Assembly (NCBI RefSeq): GCF_900637195.1
Contig: NZ_LR134356.1
Location: forward strand, 3,534,001 to 3,598,000
DNA length: 64,000 bases
From: Mycolicibacterium aurum
GTDB lineage: Bacteria; Actinomycetota; Actinomycetes; Mycobacteriales; Mycobacteriaceae
Direction: 5' to 3'
The translations under genes were made by a program, and so were the position numbers. Under the pieces are notes generated by a model. The model did no database searches. It saw only the letters and a program-made list of their open reading frames with translations, and was not told where the DNA came from. This document shows, piece by piece, positions 50,088-60,059 of this stretch; within the stretch, counting starts at the first letter, position 1; every line of letters starts with the position of its first letter.

Positions 50088-51326
50088 TTACAGCTCAACG
50101 CCCAGCAGCGCGTCGACAGCCGTGGCGACCGTCTGTCCGGCCGTGGCGTCGTGACCGCCGTAAGTCAGCGCGTCCGTGGCCCAACCATCAAGGGCTGCAA
50201 GCGCCTTGGGGGTATCCAGATCGTCGGCGAGGTAGCGGCGCACTCGCGCGACCACGTCGGCGGCATTGGGGGCGGCCGGCAGGGCCGTCGCCTCGCGCCA
50301 CCGGCGCAGGCGGGTCAGGGCCTCCTCGAGCACGGCAGGACTCCAGAACCGGTCCTCACGGTAGTGGCCCGCGAACAGCCCCAGCCGGACGGCCGCGGGG
50401 TCGACGCCGTCGCGCCGAAGTTGCGAGACCAGCACCAGGTTGCCGCGGCTCTTGGACATCTTGTGACCGTCCCAGCCGATCATTCCCGAGTGCACGTAGT
50501 GGCGGGCGAAACGGCGTTCCCCGGTGACCGATTCGGCGTGGGCGGCCGAGAATTCGTGGTGCGGGAAGATCAGGTCGCTGCCGCCGCCCTGGATGTCCAG
50601 GCCGGTGCCGATGCGGCTGAGCGCGATCGCGGCGCACTCGACATGCCAGCCGGGGCGTCCCGGCCCGAACGGCGACGGCCAACTGGGTTCCCCCGGCCGG
50701 GCGGCCAGCCACAGCAGGGCATCCAGCGGGTCGGCCTTGCCCGCCCGGTCCGGGTCGCCACCCCGTTCACGGAACAGCGCCATCATGGTGTCGCGGTCGT
50801 AGCCGGACTCGTAGCCGAACTGCAGTGTGGCGTCGGCGTGGAAGTAGACGTCGGGGTACTGCGGGTCGTCCACCACGTAGGCGGCACCGGAGGCGAGCAG
50901 CTTCTCCACCAGCTCGATGACCTCGGCGATGGCGTCCGTCGCGGCCACGTAGTCACGGGGCGGTAGCACCCGCAGCGCGGCCATGTCCTCACGGAACAGG
51001 TCGGTCTCGCGGTCGCCGAGCTCGCGCCAGCCGATGCCGTCGCGGTGGGCGCGCTCGAACAGTGGATCGTCGACGTCGGTGATGTTCTGCACGTAGTGCA
51101 CGTCATGGCCCCCGTCCAGCCACAGCCGGTGCACCAGGTCGAACGTCAGGTAGGTGGCGGCGTGACCGAGATGGGTGGCGTCGTACGGGGTGATGCCGCA
51201 CACGTACATGGTGGCGGTGTCGCCCGCGGCCACGGGCCGCACCTGACGGTCCGCGCTGTCGTACAACCGCAGCTGCGGTCCACGTCCCGGCAGCACCGGA
51301 ATCTTCGGCGCCGACCACGATTGCAT
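50088..51326 (-). CDS. mshC: Mycothiol cysteine ligase MshC
   Basis: A 412-residue ATP-dependent ligase that joins cysteine to glucosaminyl-inositol, the third step of mycothiol synthesis. It derives from cysteinyl-tRNA synthetase: signature HLGHA in [16 protein letters not shown], zinc ligands in [21 protein letters not shown] and [10 protein letters not shown], and KMSKS in [15 protein letters not shown]. It lacks the anticodon-binding domain, which separates it from CysS. ATG 51326 gives the known N-terminus MQSW. TAAAGT lies 7 bases upstream, so the transcript may be leaderless. CysQ lies 93 bases upstream on the same strand. Confidence 0.96.
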   Translation of the reverse strand: MQSWSAPKIPVLPGRGPQLRLYDSADRQVRPVAAGDTATMYVCGITPYDATHLGHAATYLTFDLVHRLWLDGGHDVHYVQNITDVDDPLFERAHRDGIGWRELGDRETDLFREDMAALRVLPPRDYVAATDAIAEVIELVEKLLASGAAYVVDDPQYPDVYFHADATLQFGYESGYDRDTMMALFRERGGDPDRAGKADPLDALLWLAARPGEPSWPSPFGPGRPGWHVECAAIALSRIGTGLDIQGGGSDLIFPHHEFSAAHAESVTGERRFARHYVHSGMIGWDGHKMSKSRGNLVLVSQLRRDGVDPAAVRLGLFAGHYREDRFWSPAVLEEALTRLRRWREATALPAAPNAADVVARVRRYLADDLDTPKALAALDGWATDALTYGGHDATAGQTVATAVDALLGVEL

Positions 51327-51333
51327 AGCCTCG

Positions 51334-51339
51334 ACTTTA
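51334..51339 (-). promoter_or_regulatory. Candidate -10 box for leaderless mshC
   Basis: On the minus strand TAAAGT ends 7 bases before the mshC ATG (51326). A Shine-Dalgarno match is weak, so a leaderless start is plausible. Confidence 0.4.
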
Positions 51340-51419
51340 GACATCGCCCTGTGCGACAGCGTCGAGGGCCGTTTCATTCCCGGTCGCGTCCCGGCCATGG
51401 TCCCCGCCAGACCCCCGGC

Positions 51420-52220
51420 TCACCGGTACGCCGACCAGATCGCCTCCTGCAGGATGCCGGCCACCTCCGGTCGGCACATCAACAGATCCGGAAGGTACGG
51501 GTCGGGACGGTTGTAGATCAGCGGCGATCCGTCGAGGCGGGTCGCATGCATACCCGCCGCCCACAGCACGCCCGCCGGCGCGGCCGAATCCCACTCCCAC
51601 TGGCCTCCGGCGTGCAGGTAGGCGTCGACGTCACCGCGGACCACCGCCATCGCCTTGGCGCCTGCCGAACCGATGCGCACCAGCTGGATGTCGAGTTGCT
51701 CGCGGATCCGCCACAGCACGGGCGGCGGACGATTCGAGCTGGCGGTGATCCGGATCGGGCCGTCGGCGCGGGGCGGGGGTGCCGTCACAGTGTCGGTGCG
51801 GTAGACCTCGCCGCGTGCCGGCAGCGCCACGGCGGCGTCGGTGATACGCCCCCCGCCGGTCCCGGGGGTGCGCTGCCACAGCGCGATGTGCACCGCCCAG
51901 TCGGCACGTCCCGGCATCGAATACTCGTAGGTGCCGTCCACCGGGTCGACGATCCACACCCGGTCGGCGTCTACCCGGGACACGTCGTCGACGGCCTCCT
52001 CGGACAGCACCGAGTCGTGCGGTCGCGCGCGGCGCAGCCGGTCCAGGATCAACGTGTTGGCCCTGCTGTCACCGGCGTCGCCCAGGTCGTAGGGATCGTA
52101 GAAACCGATCTCCTCGCGCATCGCGAGCAGCATCTCACCGGCCTCGGCGGCCACCTCGGCGGCCAGCGCGGCATCGGTGAGGGTCACCGACGTAGTAGAA
52201 CATGTCAGAAGGCGGGCCAT
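51420..52220 (-). CDS. cysQ: 3'-phosphoadenosine 5'-phosphate phosphatase CysQ
   Basis: A 266-residue inositol-monophosphatase-fold enzyme that clears PAP from sulfate assimilation. Metal-binding motifs are present: [10 protein letters not shown] (first Glu pair), [13 protein letters not shown] (DPxDGT) and [19 protein letters not shown] (last metal Asp). It corresponds to Rv2131c, which also hydrolyses fructose-1,6-bisphosphate and inositol phosphate in vitro as I recall. ATG 52220 overlaps the upstream gene by 16 bases; GTG 52187 is an alternative. Placement beside mshC links sulfur assimilation with the cysteine-consuming mycothiol pathway. Confidence 0.92.
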   Translation of the reverse strand: MARLLTCSTTSVTLTDAALAAEVAAEAGEMLLAMREEIGFYDPYDLGDAGDSRANTLILDRLRRARPHDSVLSEEAVDDVSRVDADRVWIVDPVDGTYEYSMPGRADWAVHIALWQRTPGTGGGRITDAAVALPARGEVYRTDTVTAPPPRADGPIRITASSNRPPPVLWRIREQLDIQLVRIGSAGAKAMAVVRGDVDAYLHAGGQWEWDSAAPAGVLWAAGMHATRLDGSPLIYNRPDPYLPDLLMCRPEVAGILQEAIWSAYR

Positions 52221-53026
52221 GGGATCGGGCGTCGCCGGTCTGCGGTGGGCATCACCGGATTGCGCAGCAAGGCAACGACTCTGGCTCTCAGCGCCGCGAC
52301 TTCGCGTGGCGTGATGTGGCAGCAGAGGTCGGCGCCCAGATCGGCCTTCAGCTTGTCCCCCAGTTTCGCGACGTCGGCCAGCATGTCGTCGTCCACCGGC
52401 TTGCCGGACCACCCCCACAGCACGGTGCGCAGCTTGTCCTCGACGTGCAGGGTGACCCCGTGATCGACGCCGTAGACGCCGCCGTCGACCCCGGACAGCA
52501 CATGACCACCCTTGCGGTCGGCGTTGTTGATCAGCACGTCGAACACGGCGATCCGGCGCAGCCGGTCGTCGTCGGCGTGCACCAGCGTCACCTCGTCGCC
52601 TGCGTAGTCGTAGGCCTGCAGCACGGGCAGGAATCCCGCCGGGATCTTGCCGGCAGGCAGCAGATCGATGAGGTCGGGACCGGCCTGCTCCGCGTCGTCC
52701 GGATCCTCGTCACCCGGCTGGTCGACCCAGCGTTGCAGCATGCCGGGTCCGGCAGGACCGTCGCGAATGATGGTGTACGGCACCACATTCCAGCCCAGCG
52801 CGGCCGACACCAGATAGGAGGCCAGCTCGCGTCCGGCCAGGGTACCGTCCGGGAAATCCCACAGCGGCGCCTCGCCGCGCACCGGCTTGTACACACAGTG
52901 CACGGCCTCCCCGGCCAGCGTCGCCTCGCACAGAAACGTTGCGTTGCTCGCAGAACGAATCCGTCCCAGGATGCTCAGCTCGCCACGCTGCAGCACCTCA
53001 TCGGCACCGGACTCAGGTGTCGTCAT
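52205..53026 (-). CDS. SCO1664-family kinase-like protein (Rv2133c-like)
   Basis: A 273-residue conserved actinobacterial protein with a phosphatidylinositol-3/4-kinase-like or HipA-like fold. [18 protein letters not shown] has the nucleotide-binding lysine. [20 protein letters not shown] is the following helix. Catalytic-loop residues are in [17 protein letters not shown], and [10 protein letters not shown] supplies the metal Asp. These resemble kinase motifs, so phosphotransfer is possible, but no substrate is known. It overlaps DUF3090 upstream by 14 bases and cysQ downstream by 16, so it belongs to one operon running from uppP to cysQ. Confidence 0.82.
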   Translation of the reverse strand: MTTPESGADEVLQRGELSILGRIRSASNATFLCEATLAGEAVHCVYKPVRGEAPLWDFPDGTLAGRELASYLVSAALGWNVVPYTIIRDGPAGPGMLQRWVDQPGDEDPDDAEQAGPDLIDLLPAGKIPAGFLPVLQAYDYAGDEVTLVHADDDRLRRIAVFDVLINNADRKGGHVLSGVDGGVYGVDHGVTLHVEDKLRTVLWGWSGKPVDDDMLADVAKLGDKLKADLGADLCCHITPREVAALRARVVALLRNPVMPTADRRRPIPWPAF

Positions 53027-53600
53027 CGTCGGACCCGGAAAACAGTTCACCGCGCCGGTAGCCGTTGGTTCGGACGCAGATGTGACCTTCGGGATCCAGC
53101 GGCTCATCGCACAACGGGCAGGGTGGACGCCCGGCCGAGATGACCCGGTTGGACCGGCTCGCGAATTGGCGGGCCGATTCGGGACTCAGGAACACCCGAA
53201 CCGCGTCGGGGCCGTCCTCGGCGTCGTCGAGCACCACCGAGGCGTCGAACTCGGTCTCCGACACCGCGAGGAGCTCGACCACGACGGTCTGTGCCTCCGA
53301 ATCCCAGCCCAGGCCCATGGTGCCGACCCGGAACTCGGCGTCGACCGGGGTGATCAGCGGGCTCAGATCGTCGACCTCGACCGTCTCCGGCGGGATCGGG
53401 GTGCCGAAGCGCCGGTTGATCTCCAGCAGCAGCGCGGCGATCCGCTCGGCGAGCACCGCCACCTGCTGCTTCTCCAGGATGACGGAGATCACCCGCTTGT
53501 CGTGGACGGCCTGCAGGTAGAAGGTCCGATTTCCCGGCTGGCCGACAGTCCCGGCCACGAAGCGGTCGGGGGTTCGGAAGACGTGGATTTCGCGGGCCAT
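53013..53600 (-). CDS. DUF3090 protein with C-terminal zinc ribbon-like motif
   Basis: A 195-residue protein starting MAREIHVFRTPDRFVAGTVG, diagnostic of DUF3090 (Rv2134c counterpart). The central domain is beta-rich (RTFYLQAVHDKRVISVILEKQQVAVLAERI). A C-terminal CPLCDEPLDPEGHIC has three cysteines and a histidine that could bind zinc. The function is unknown. It always travels with the kinase-like SCO1664 protein and a histidine phosphatase in actinobacteria, suggesting one pathway. Alternative start ATG 53612 is four residues upstream; ATG 53600 matches the family. Confidence 0.87.
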   Translation of the reverse strand: MAREIHVFRTPDRFVAGTVGQPGNRTFYLQAVHDKRVISVILEKQQVAVLAERIAALLLEINRRFGTPIPPETVEVDDLSPLITPVDAEFRVGTMGLGWDSEAQTVVVELLAVSETEFDASVVLDDAEDGPDAVRVFLSPESARQFASRSNRVISAGRPPCPLCDEPLDPEGHICVRTNGYRRGELFSGSDDDDT

Positions 53601-53637
53601 GGCAATCTCCAAAATACCGGCAACACTGCGGAGAGCG

Positions 53638-54351
53638 TCATTCGGTGGAACCGCCGATGACCGCGTCCCCGCTGGGGACGTCGCCGTCCTGCGGCTTCTC
53701 GGTGGACGGTGGGGCGGGCGGAGTGGTCAGGGTGGAGTTCAACGCCACGCCCGTGTGGTTGACGTGGATCACGAAGGGTCGGAGCGGGGTGTAGCGGATG
53801 ACGCTGACCGACGCCGGGTCGGCATTGATGCGCTGGAAGCTGTCCAGATGGGTGCCGAGGGCATCGGCCAGCACCGATTTGATGACGTCACCGTGCGTGC
53901 ACGCCACCCACACCACGTCGGCGCCGTGTTCGGCGGCCAGCCTCCGGTCGTGGTCCCGGATGGCGGCCACCGCGCGAGCCTGCACGGCTGCCAGACCCTC
54001 GCCCTCGGGGAACACCGCGGCGCTGGGTTGCTGCTGAACAACCGCCCAGAGCGGCTCTTTGACCAGTTCGCCGATGGTGCGCCCGGTCCAGGATCCGTAG
54101 TCGACCTCGACGATGCGTTCGTCGACGACGGGTTGCAGCCCCAGCGCGGCGGCCAGGGGTTCGACGGTGCGTTCACACCGGAGCAGCGGGGAACGCACGA
54201 TGGCACGGATAGGCAGGTCGCCGAGCCGCTCGACCAGGGCCGCGGCCTGTTCGCGGCCGCGATCGTCGAGGTCGACGCCCTCGGATCGGCCGGCGAGGGT
54301 GTGCGCGGTGTTGGAGGTGGAGCGGCCGTGCCGCAACAACAGAACCGTCAC
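53638..54351 (-). CDS. Histidine phosphatase (phosphoglycerate mutase-like)
   Basis: A 237-residue branch 1 histidine phosphatase. It has the RHG motif ([12 protein letters not shown], with nucleophile His at about 8), an internal arginine in [13 protein letters not shown], the acid region [15 protein letters not shown], and the second histidine in [13 protein letters not shown] Pro/Thr-rich acidic tail follows. It matches Rv2135c. Members act as acid phosphatases, but the physiological substrate is uncertain. GTG 54351 overlaps the uppP stop (GTGA). It lies 37 bases before DUF3090. Confidence 0.88.
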   Translation of the reverse strand: MTVLLLRHGRSTSNTAHTLAGRSEGVDLDDRGREQAAALVERLGDLPIRAIVRSPLLRCERTVEPLAAALGLQPVVDERIVEVDYGSWTGRTIGELVKEPLWAVVQQQPSAAVFPEGEGLAAVQARAVAAIRDHDRRLAAEHGADVVWVACTHGDVIKSVLADALGTHLDSFQRINADPASVSVIRYTPLRPFVIHVNHTGVALNSTLTTPPAPPSTEKPQDGDVPSGDAVIGGSTE

Positions 54352-55178
54352 TGCGCGGCCACCACCCCGGTCGAGAGCAGAACCAGGACCACGGTGCCCA
54401 GGATGATGCGGTAGCCGACGAACCAATACATGCTGTGGCGGACCAGGAAGCGCAGGAACCAGGCCACCGCGGCGAAGCCGACGACGAACGCGATGACCGT
54501 GGAGACGAACAGCTGGGCGCCGGTGGCACTCATGCCCTCGCCGGAGGGGTTGAACGCATCGGGCAGCGAGAACAGGCCGGAGGCGAACACCGCGGGGATT
54601 GCGAGCAGGAATCCGAACCGCGCGGCGAGCTCACGCTCCATGCCGAGGAACAGGCCCGCACTGATGGTCGCTCCCGACCGTGACACCCCCGGCACCAGCG
54701 CGAGGCACTGCGAGAAACCGACGATGACGCTGTCCTTCCACGTGAGCTGCTCGACCTGCCGGCTCTGCCTGCCGACGTACTCGGCGGCCGCGATGACGAA
54801 CGAGAACACGATCATCGCCGTGGCCACCAGCCAGAGATTGCGCGCGCCCGTGCGAATCTCGTCCTTGAACAGCAGGCCGACCACGCTGATCGGGATGGTG
54901 CCGATGATCACCCACCAGCCCAGCCAGTAGTCGGCGTTGCGATCGCCCGCCCGAAACAGACCTGCGAACCAGGCCTTGACGATCCGGACGATGTCGCGGG
55001 CGAAGTAGACGAGCACCGCCGCCTCGGTGCCGAGCTGGCTGACCGCGGTGAACGATGCGCCCGCGTCGTCGGTGAAGAACACCCGGGAGGCGATGGCCAG
55101 GTGACCAGACGACGACACCGGCAGAAATTCGGTGAGGCCCTGCAGGACCGACAGGACGACGACCTGCAACCACGACAT
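54348..55178 (-). CDS. uppP: Undecaprenyl-diphosphatase UppP (BacA)
   Basis: A 276-residue integral membrane enzyme with about eight segments that recycles the lipid carrier (decaprenyl diphosphate in mycobacteria) for cell-wall synthesis. Both catalytic signatures are present: [20 protein letters not shown] and [41 protein letters not shown] and [11 protein letters not shown] are also typical. ATG 55178 gives the N-terminus MSWLQVV, as in M. tuberculosis Rv2136c. It appears to be the first gene of the operon that continues through the phosphatase, DUF3090 and SCO1664 genes to cysQ. Confidence 0.95.
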   Translation of the reverse strand: MSWLQVVVLSVLQGLTEFLPVSSSGHLAIASRVFFTDDAGASFTAVSQLGTEAAVLVYFARDIVRIVKAWFAGLFRAGDRNADYWLGWWVIIGTIPISVVGLLFKDEIRTGARNLWLVATAMIVFSFVIAAAEYVGRQSRQVEQLTWKDSVIVGFSQCLALVPGVSRSGATISAGLFLGMERELAARFGFLLAIPAVFASGLFSLPDAFNPSGEGMSATGAQLFVSTVIAFVVGFAAVAWFLRFLVRHSMYWFVGYRIILGTVVLVLLSTGVVAAQ

Positions 55179-55232
55179 CTCAGGCACCCCCGTCACGACG
55201 ACGACCGTACCGTGAGGTGGCCCGGGCGGCTC

Positions 55233-55544
55233 TCAGCGACCGGTACGCGGAACCGGCTGCGCTTCGGCGACGGCGTCCCGCACGGTGGCGATCACGCTGC
55301 GCTCATCGGTCATGTCGATGTCGGTGAGCTTGCGGGTGGCCGTGGCCACGATGTCCTCGGCCTGCGGTACCGGGCCGCGAAGGCGGGGACGGTAGATCTC
55401 GACGACGAGTGACTGGCGCTCCACGCGGAAAGAAAAGCTGCGCCCGTCTCCGAGCTGGCCGAACCCGCTGGCGTGCACCCCCGTGGTGATGTCCTCTACG
55501 GAGAATGCCTGACCAGTAACTTCGCTATCTGTCGCGAGGGTCAT
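55233..55544 (-). CDS. Small conserved protein of unknown function (Rv2137c-like)
   Basis: 103 residues from ATG 55544; ATG 55556 would add four. The protein is soluble and beta-rich in appearance (FGQLGDGRSFSFRVERQSLVVEIYRPRLRG), followed by a helix (AEDIVATATRKLTDIDMTDERSVIATVRDAVAEA). I do not recognise a domain. It sits 54 bases before uppP on the same strand and diverges from lppL. A palindrome covers its presumed -10 and start region. Position and length fit Rv2137c. Longer upstream starts exist but cross the lppL promoter. Confidence 0.72.
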   Translation of the reverse strand: MTLATDSEVTGQAFSVEDITTGVHASGFGQLGDGRSFSFRVERQSLVVEIYRPRLRGPVPQAEDIVATATRKLTDIDMTDERSVIATVRDAVAEAQPVPRTGR

Positions 55545-55559
55545 GGTATGGACCATACC
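55545..55559. promoter_or_regulatory. 15-bp palindrome overlapping a candidate leaderless promoter
   Basis: GGTATGG-A-CCATACC (55545-55559) has perfect 7-base arms. On the minus strand it contains TATGGT, placed 7 bases before ATG 55544, a leaderless -10 arrangement. A repressor bound here would block the promoter. The other strand leads toward lppL, 107 bases away. Confidence 0.5.
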
Positions 55560-55666
55560 GCCGTCTGGGCTGCGAGGCGCCCCGGACACTGCCGATCGGG
55601 TCCCGTCAGTTGCATAGACTGGCAGTTTCGCCACGATTCCAACCCACCCGACCCGAGAGCCGACCG

Positions 55667-56704
55667 TTGCTGCGCCACGTCTTTTCGCCAGTTCAGCTGG
55701 TACGTCCCGGGGTTGCTGCGCTGGCGCTGGCCCTGATCGCGGGATGTTCGTCGAATCCTGTGGACGCGCCGCCGCGGACCATCCCCGCAGCCGAGGCTGC
55801 CGCCTCGCCACCGGCGACCGAACCTTTGCCGGGAGTGCTCGTACCCCTGCCGGGAGGTGGGCAGGCCGCTGCGTTCGACGCGTCGACGAGGTCGCTGCTG
55901 GTGCTCTCCCCCGGGCCGGCCGACCGTTCGGTGGTCACCGTCCTCGCCGCGACGGCGCCGCCGAAGACCGTGGAACTGGACGCCACAGCGACCGCACTGG
56001 CCGTCGACGGTGACGGCCGGGCGTTCCTCTCGACGCGAGGAGGCTACTTCCGGCTCGATGTCGCGACGGGCGCCGTGTCCCGGGTGGATGTCGACGGCCA
56101 GGGCGACGTGGACTTCACCGCGATCGCGCGCCGCGCCGACGGCAGGCTGGTACTGGGCAGCGCAGACGGGGCCGTCTACACGCTGTCCTCGGACACCACC
56201 GTCGGCGCGCGTCTGAAGATCTTCGCGCGCGTCGATGCCGTTGTCACACAGGGCGACAGGGCGGTCGTGCTGGACCGCGGACAGACGTCGGTCACGAGTT
56301 TGAACAGCGACGGCACCAGCTCCGAGCACGCCCTGCGCGCCGGTGAGGGCGCCACCACGATGGCTGCCGATGCCCAGGGACGGGTACTGGTGGCCGACAC
56401 CCGCGGCGATGAGCTCCTGGTCTACGGCGTCAACCCGCTGATCCTCCGTCAGCGCTACCCCGTCCCGGATTCGCCCTACGGCCTGACCGGGTCCGGCGAC
56501 GCGGCCGGGCTCGCGTGGGTGGCACAGACGGCGACGAACACCGTCGTTGGTTACGATCTGGCGACCGGGATCCCCGTCGAGAAGGTGCGATATCGAACCG
56601 TGCAGCAACCGAACTCACTTGCCTTCGACGACTCGTCGGGCACCCTGTACGTGGTGTCCGGCTCGGGAGGGGGCGTTCAGGTGATCGAGGGGGCTGCCAA
56701 GTGA
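55667..56704 (+). CDS. lppL: Lipoprotein LppL, beta-propeller-like
   Basis: About 345 residues from a TTG at 55667. A -10-like TAGACT (55614-55619) makes the earlier in-frame TTG 55610 unlikely. The signal (FSPVQLVRPGVAALALALIAGC) has the lipobox IAGC, then a Pro/Ala-rich linker. The rest is a series of short beta repeats of the kind seen in SMP-30/YVTN-type propellers: VDVDGQGDVDFTAIARRADGRLVLG, MAADAQGRVLVADTRGDELLVYG, NSLAFDDSSGTLYVVSGSGGG. It is anchored outside the membrane; the ligand is unknown. It heads the lppL-DUF5703-pyrD coupled operon. Confidence 0.82.
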   Translation: MLRHVFSPVQLVRPGVAALALALIAGCSSNPVDAPPRTIPAAEAAASPPATEPLPGVLVPLPGGGQAAAFDASTRSLLVLSPGPADRSVVTVLAATAPPKTVELDATATALAVDGDGRAFLSTRGGYFRLDVATGAVSRVDVDGQGDVDFTAIARRADGRLVLGSADGAVYTLSSDTTVGARLKIFARVDAVVTQGDRAVVLDRGQTSVTSLNSDGTSSEHALRAGEGATTMAADAQGRVLVADTRGDELLVYGVNPLILRQRYPVPDSPYGLTGSGDAAGLAWVAQTATNTVVGYDLATGIPVEKVRYRTVQQPNSLAFDDSSGTLYVVSGSGGGVQVIEGAAK

Positions 56705-56964
56705 GCGCGGGCTCGCGGGGCCGGATGCCGGCGGCATGGAGCCAGGCGGTCGCGGAGGACTCCGGCGAATACGAGTGGATCCCGCTGCGTCTCCCACCGG
56801 ATGTGACACGGGTGAACGCCTCGATCCGGTTGTCCATCGAGGCTGAGTACCGCGGGTGGGAGCTCACCCGGGTGCGGCTCTACACCGACGGCTCGCGCCG
56901 GGTGCTTCTGCGGCGGCGAAAGCGCGCCGATGCCCTGCCGGGTCCGGACCAGCCGGCGTTGTGA
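56701..56964 (+). CDS. DUF5703 small protein
   Basis: An 87-residue protein with the compact core [50 protein letters not shown] (read here as separate blocks [16 protein letters not shown] and [18 protein letters not shown]), which identifies DUF5703. The function is unknown. It is basic at the C-terminus. It starts with GTG overlapping the lppL stop (GTGA) and ends with a one-base overlap with pyrD (TGATG), so it is translated in lock-step with both. It is often missed in annotation because of its size. Confidence 0.85.
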   Translation: MSAGSRGRMPAAWSQAVAEDSGEYEWIPLRLPPDVTRVNASIRLSIEAEYRGWELTRVRLYTDGSRRVLLRRRKRADALPGPDQPAL

Positions 56965-58031
56965 TGTACGCCGCGCTGCGTAAGGCGCTGTTCCTGGTCC
57001 CGCCCGAACGTATCCACACGGTGGTGTTCGCGGGACTGCGCGCCGCGACCACGCCCGCACCGCTGCGCAAGCGGCTGGCCGGCCGGCTGGCCCCGCAGGA
57101 CCCGGTGCTGGCCAGCACCGTCTTCGGGGTGCGCTTCCCCGGACCGCTCGGGCTGGCGGCGGGTTTCGACAAGGACGGCATCGGCGTGCACACGTGGGGC
57201 GCCCTCGGCTTCGGCTACGCCGAGATGGGGACCGTCACCGCGCACGCGCAACCGGGTAACCCGGCGCCGCGCATGTTCCGGCTCCCCGCCGACCGGGCGT
57301 TACTCAACCGTATGGGTTTCAACAACCACGGCTCCGGTGCGCTGGCATCGCGGCTCACCCGGGCACACTCCGACGTGCCGATCGGTGTCAACATCGGCAA
57401 GACCAAGGTGACACCGCCGGAGAAAGCGGCCGACGACTACGCCGAAAGTGCGCGGATCCTGGGACCGTTGGCCGCATACCTGGTCGTGAACGTGAGCTCC
57501 CCCAACACCCCGGGACTGCGCGACCTGCAGTCGGTCGAGTCGTTGCGCCCCATCCTCACCGCCGTGCTGGCCCAGACGTCGACGCCGGTGCTGGTGAAGA
57601 TCGCGCCCGATCTCGCCGATCAGGACATCGACGACATCGCCGACCTCGCAGTCGAACTGGGGCTGGCCGGGATCGTCGCCACCAACACGACGGTGTCGCG
57701 CGACGGCCTGGCCACGCCACGGGTCGACGCACTGGGTGCGGGCGGCATCTCCGGGCCTCCCGTCGCGGCCCGCTCCGCGGAGGTGCTGCGCCGGCTGTAC
57801 GGGCGCGTGGGTGACCGGCTGGTGCTGACCAGCGTCGGAGGCATCGAAACCGCCGACGATGCCTGGGAGCGCATCGTCTCCGGCGCATCCCTGCTTCAGG
57901 GATACACCGGATTCGTGTATGGCGGCGGGCTGTGGGCCAAGACCATCCATGACGGCATCGCACGCCGCCTGCACGAGAACGGATTTCGCAGCCTGACCGA
58001 AGCGGTCGGCTCGGCCACGCGCTCCCAGTAG
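56964..58031 (+). CDS. pyrD: Dihydroorotate dehydrogenase (quinone)
   Basis: A 355-residue class 2 dihydroorotate dehydrogenase, the fourth step of pyrimidine synthesis. An N-terminal amphipathic pair ([21 protein letters not shown]) binds the membrane and quinone. FMN and substrate motifs are [51 protein letters not shown] (with the catalytic Ser) and [15 protein letters not shown]. It donates electrons to menaquinone. ATG 56964 shares one base with the DUF5703 stop. It matches Rv2139. Confidence 0.96.
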   Translation: MYAALRKALFLVPPERIHTVVFAGLRAATTPAPLRKRLAGRLAPQDPVLASTVFGVRFPGPLGLAAGFDKDGIGVHTWGALGFGYAEMGTVTAHAQPGNPAPRMFRLPADRALLNRMGFNNHGSGALASRLTRAHSDVPIGVNIGKTKVTPPEKAADDYAESARILGPLAAYLVVNVSSPNTPGLRDLQSVESLRPILTAVLAQTSTPVLVKIAPDLADQDIDDIADLAVELGLAGIVATNTTVSRDGLATPRVDALGAGGISGPPVAARSAEVLRRLYGRVGDRLVLTSVGGIETADDAWERIVSGASLLQGYTGFVYGGGLWAKTIHDGIARRLHENGFRSLTEAVGSATRSQ

Positions 58032-58050
58032 GTGCGAGTGTGTCGCGCGG

Positions 58051-58587
58051 CTAATTCTGCTCGTACGTGCCGGTAATGAGCGCGCGCGCGATCGCGTGGC
58101 TGAACAGGTTGAAGCCCAGGTAGGCGGGCGTGGCCTCGGCAGGCACGTCGAGCTTCTCGACGTCGACGGCGTGCACGGCGACGATGTAGCGGTGCGGGCC
58201 GTTCCCGGCGGGCGGGGCGGCTCCGATGAAGCGCTTCAAGCCTGCGTCGTTGGCCAAAGTCACTGCGTCACCGGGAAATCCGCTGGCGCTGCCGTCACCG
58301 ACGCCGGCGGGCAGCTCGGTGACGGTCGCGGGCAGGTTGAACACCGCCCAGTGCCAGAAACCGGACGCCGTCGGAGCGTCGGGGTCATACACGGTGACGG
58401 CGAAACTGCGCGTGGTCTCCGGAAAGCCGGACCAGCTCAGTTGCGGCGAGACATCCGAGCCGCCTGCTCCCATGATGCCGCTGACCTGATCGTTGCCCCA
58501 CGGCTGCCCGTCGGCGAACGACTCCGAGGTCACGGTGAACGTCGGCAGCTCGGGCAGGAACTCATAGGGGTTGTAGTCAAACGCCAT
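58051..58587 (-). CDS. PEBP family (YbhB/YbcL) protein
   Basis: A 178-residue phosphatidylethanolamine-binding-protein fold, counterpart of M. tuberculosis Rv2140c. The anion-binding pocket is built by [23 protein letters not shown] and [13 protein letters not shown]. It is cytosolic with no signal peptide. Bacterial members are of uncertain function; some act as inhibitors of proteases or kinases or bind small ligands. It starts with ATG 58587 with AGGAGCGG ahead of it. It converges with pyrD over 19 bases. Confidence 0.93.
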   Translation of the reverse strand: MAFDYNPYEFLPELPTFTVTSESFADGQPWGNDQVSGIMGAGGSDVSPQLSWSGFPETTRSFAVTVYDPDAPTASGFWHWAVFNLPATVTELPAGVGDGSASGFPGDAVTLANDAGLKRFIGAAPPAGNGPHRYIVAVHAVDVEKLDVPAEATPAYLGFNLFSHAIARALITGTYEQN

Positions 58588-58620
58588 CGGGGGCCGCTCC
58601 TTTTTCTTTCGGTTGGTCGA

Positions 58621-59955
58621 TCACGAGTGCAGCAGGAAATTCTCCAGCACCTGCGCGCCGAACATCAGCGCATCCACGGGTACCCGCTCGTCGACGCCAT
58701 GGAACAACGCCGCGAAGTCCAGTTCGGGCGGCAATCTCAGCGGCGCGAAGCCGAAACAGCGAATGCCCAAGCGGGCGAAGTGTTTTGCATCGGTTCCACC
58801 GGAGAGCATGTACGGCACAATGCGCGCCTGCGGGTCTGCCGTCAGGATCGCGTTGTTCATCGCCTCGAGCAGTTCACCGTCGAACGGGGTCTCGTACGAC
58901 GGCAGGTTGGTGATCCACTCCCGCTTGACGTCGGGGCCGATCAGCTCGTCGACCTCACGCTCGAACGCCGCCAACCTGCCGGGCAGTACCCGGCAGTCCA
59001 CAACGGCTTCGGCGGTGGCCGGGATGACGTTGGCCTTGTACCCGGCCTTGAGCATCGTCGGGTTGGCGGTGTCGCGCAGCGTGGCGCCGACGATCCGGGC
59101 GATCCCGCCGAGCTTGGCGACGGTGCCCTCGATGTCGGGAGAGTCGGGGTCGAAGGCGTAGCCGGTTTCCTCGGCGACCGCGGTGAGGAACTGTTCGACC
59201 GATTCGGTCATCACGATCGGAAACCGGTGCCGCCCCAGCTTTGCCACCGCCTCGGCCACGGCGGTGACGGCATTGTCGTCGTGCACCATCGAGCCATGGC
59301 CGGCGCGGGCACGCGCGGTCAGCCGCATCCACAGCATCGCCTTCTCGGCAGTCTCGATGAGATAGAGGCGCCGCTCACCGCCGTCGCGGCGGGGCACCGT
59401 CAGCGAGAACCCGCCGACCTCCCCGACGGCCTCGGTGACGCCGTCGAAGAGGTCGGGGCGGTTGTCGACCAGCCATTTGCAGCCGTAGTTGCCGCCCGCC
59501 TCCTCGTCGGAGACGAAGGCGAACACCAGATCGCGCGGCGGCACGATGCCGGAGCGTTTGAAGTGCCGGGCGACGGCCAGGATCATGCCGACCATGTCCT
59601 TCATGTCGACGGCGCCGCGACCCCACACGTAGCCGTCCTCGACGGCGCCTGAGAACGGGTGCACGCTCCAGTCGGCCGCCTCGGCGGGCACGACGTCGAG
59701 GTGCCCGTGCAGCATGAGGGCGCCGCGGGAGCGGTCAGCGCCTTCCAGACGGGCGAACACATTCGCCCGTCCCGGTGCACCGGCCTCGATGTACTCGCAT
59801 GTGAAGCCGACCTCCTCGAGCTGCGCGGCGACCCAGCGGGCGCATTCGGCCTCGCCCTTGGTGGTCGCGGGCTCGCCGGTGTTGGAGGTGTCGAACCGGA
59901 TCAGCGTGCTGACGAGGTCGACGACCTCGTCGCTGGGAGACAGTGGACGGTTCAC
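58621..59955 (-). CDS. M20 family metallopeptidase (Rv2141c/DapE2-like)
   Basis: A 444-residue zinc-dependent aminoacyl hydrolase. Metal and catalytic motifs: LMLHGHLDVVPAE (first His and catalytic Asp), WGRGAVDMKDM (bridging Asp), VSDEEAGGNYG (catalytic Glu pair) and, near the end, SGGTDAKHF (last His). The lid domain (about 200-310) dimerises. It belongs to the ArgE/DapE/carboxypeptidase-type group, but the true substrate is unknown; succinyl-diaminopimelate is unlikely given a separate DapE in mycobacteria. GTG 59955 is preceded by AAAGGGAAC. A start at 59997 would add 14 basic residues. Confidence 0.87.
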   Translation of the reverse strand: MNRPLSPSDEVVDLVSTLIRFDTSNTGEPATTKGEAECARWVAAQLEEVGFTCEYIEAGAPGRANVFARLEGADRSRGALMLHGHLDVVPAEAADWSVHPFSGAVEDGYVWGRGAVDMKDMVGMILAVARHFKRSGIVPPRDLVFAFVSDEEAGGNYGCKWLVDNRPDLFDGVTEAVGEVGGFSLTVPRRDGGERRLYLIETAEKAMLWMRLTARARAGHGSMVHDDNAVTAVAEAVAKLGRHRFPIVMTESVEQFLTAVAEETGYAFDPDSPDIEGTVAKLGGIARIVGATLRDTANPTMLKAGYKANVIPATAEAVVDCRVLPGRLAAFEREVDELIGPDVKREWITNLPSYETPFDGELLEAMNNAILTADPQARIVPYMLSGGTDAKHFARLGIRCFGFAPLRLPPELDFAALFHGVDERVPVDALMFGAQVLENFLLHS

Positions 59956-60059
59956 GTTCCCTTTCCTACCACCCTTTCCTCGCGCCCCTGTCGACAAGCG
60001 CTGCCCCGCGGTTTTGGCCCGGGGACCCTGATCCGATAACCTAAGCTGCCTTCGAACTG

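Noticed and set aside
50088..51326. Cysteinyl-tRNA synthetase
   Set aside because: It lacks the C-terminal anticodon-binding domain and matches MshC in length and N-terminus.
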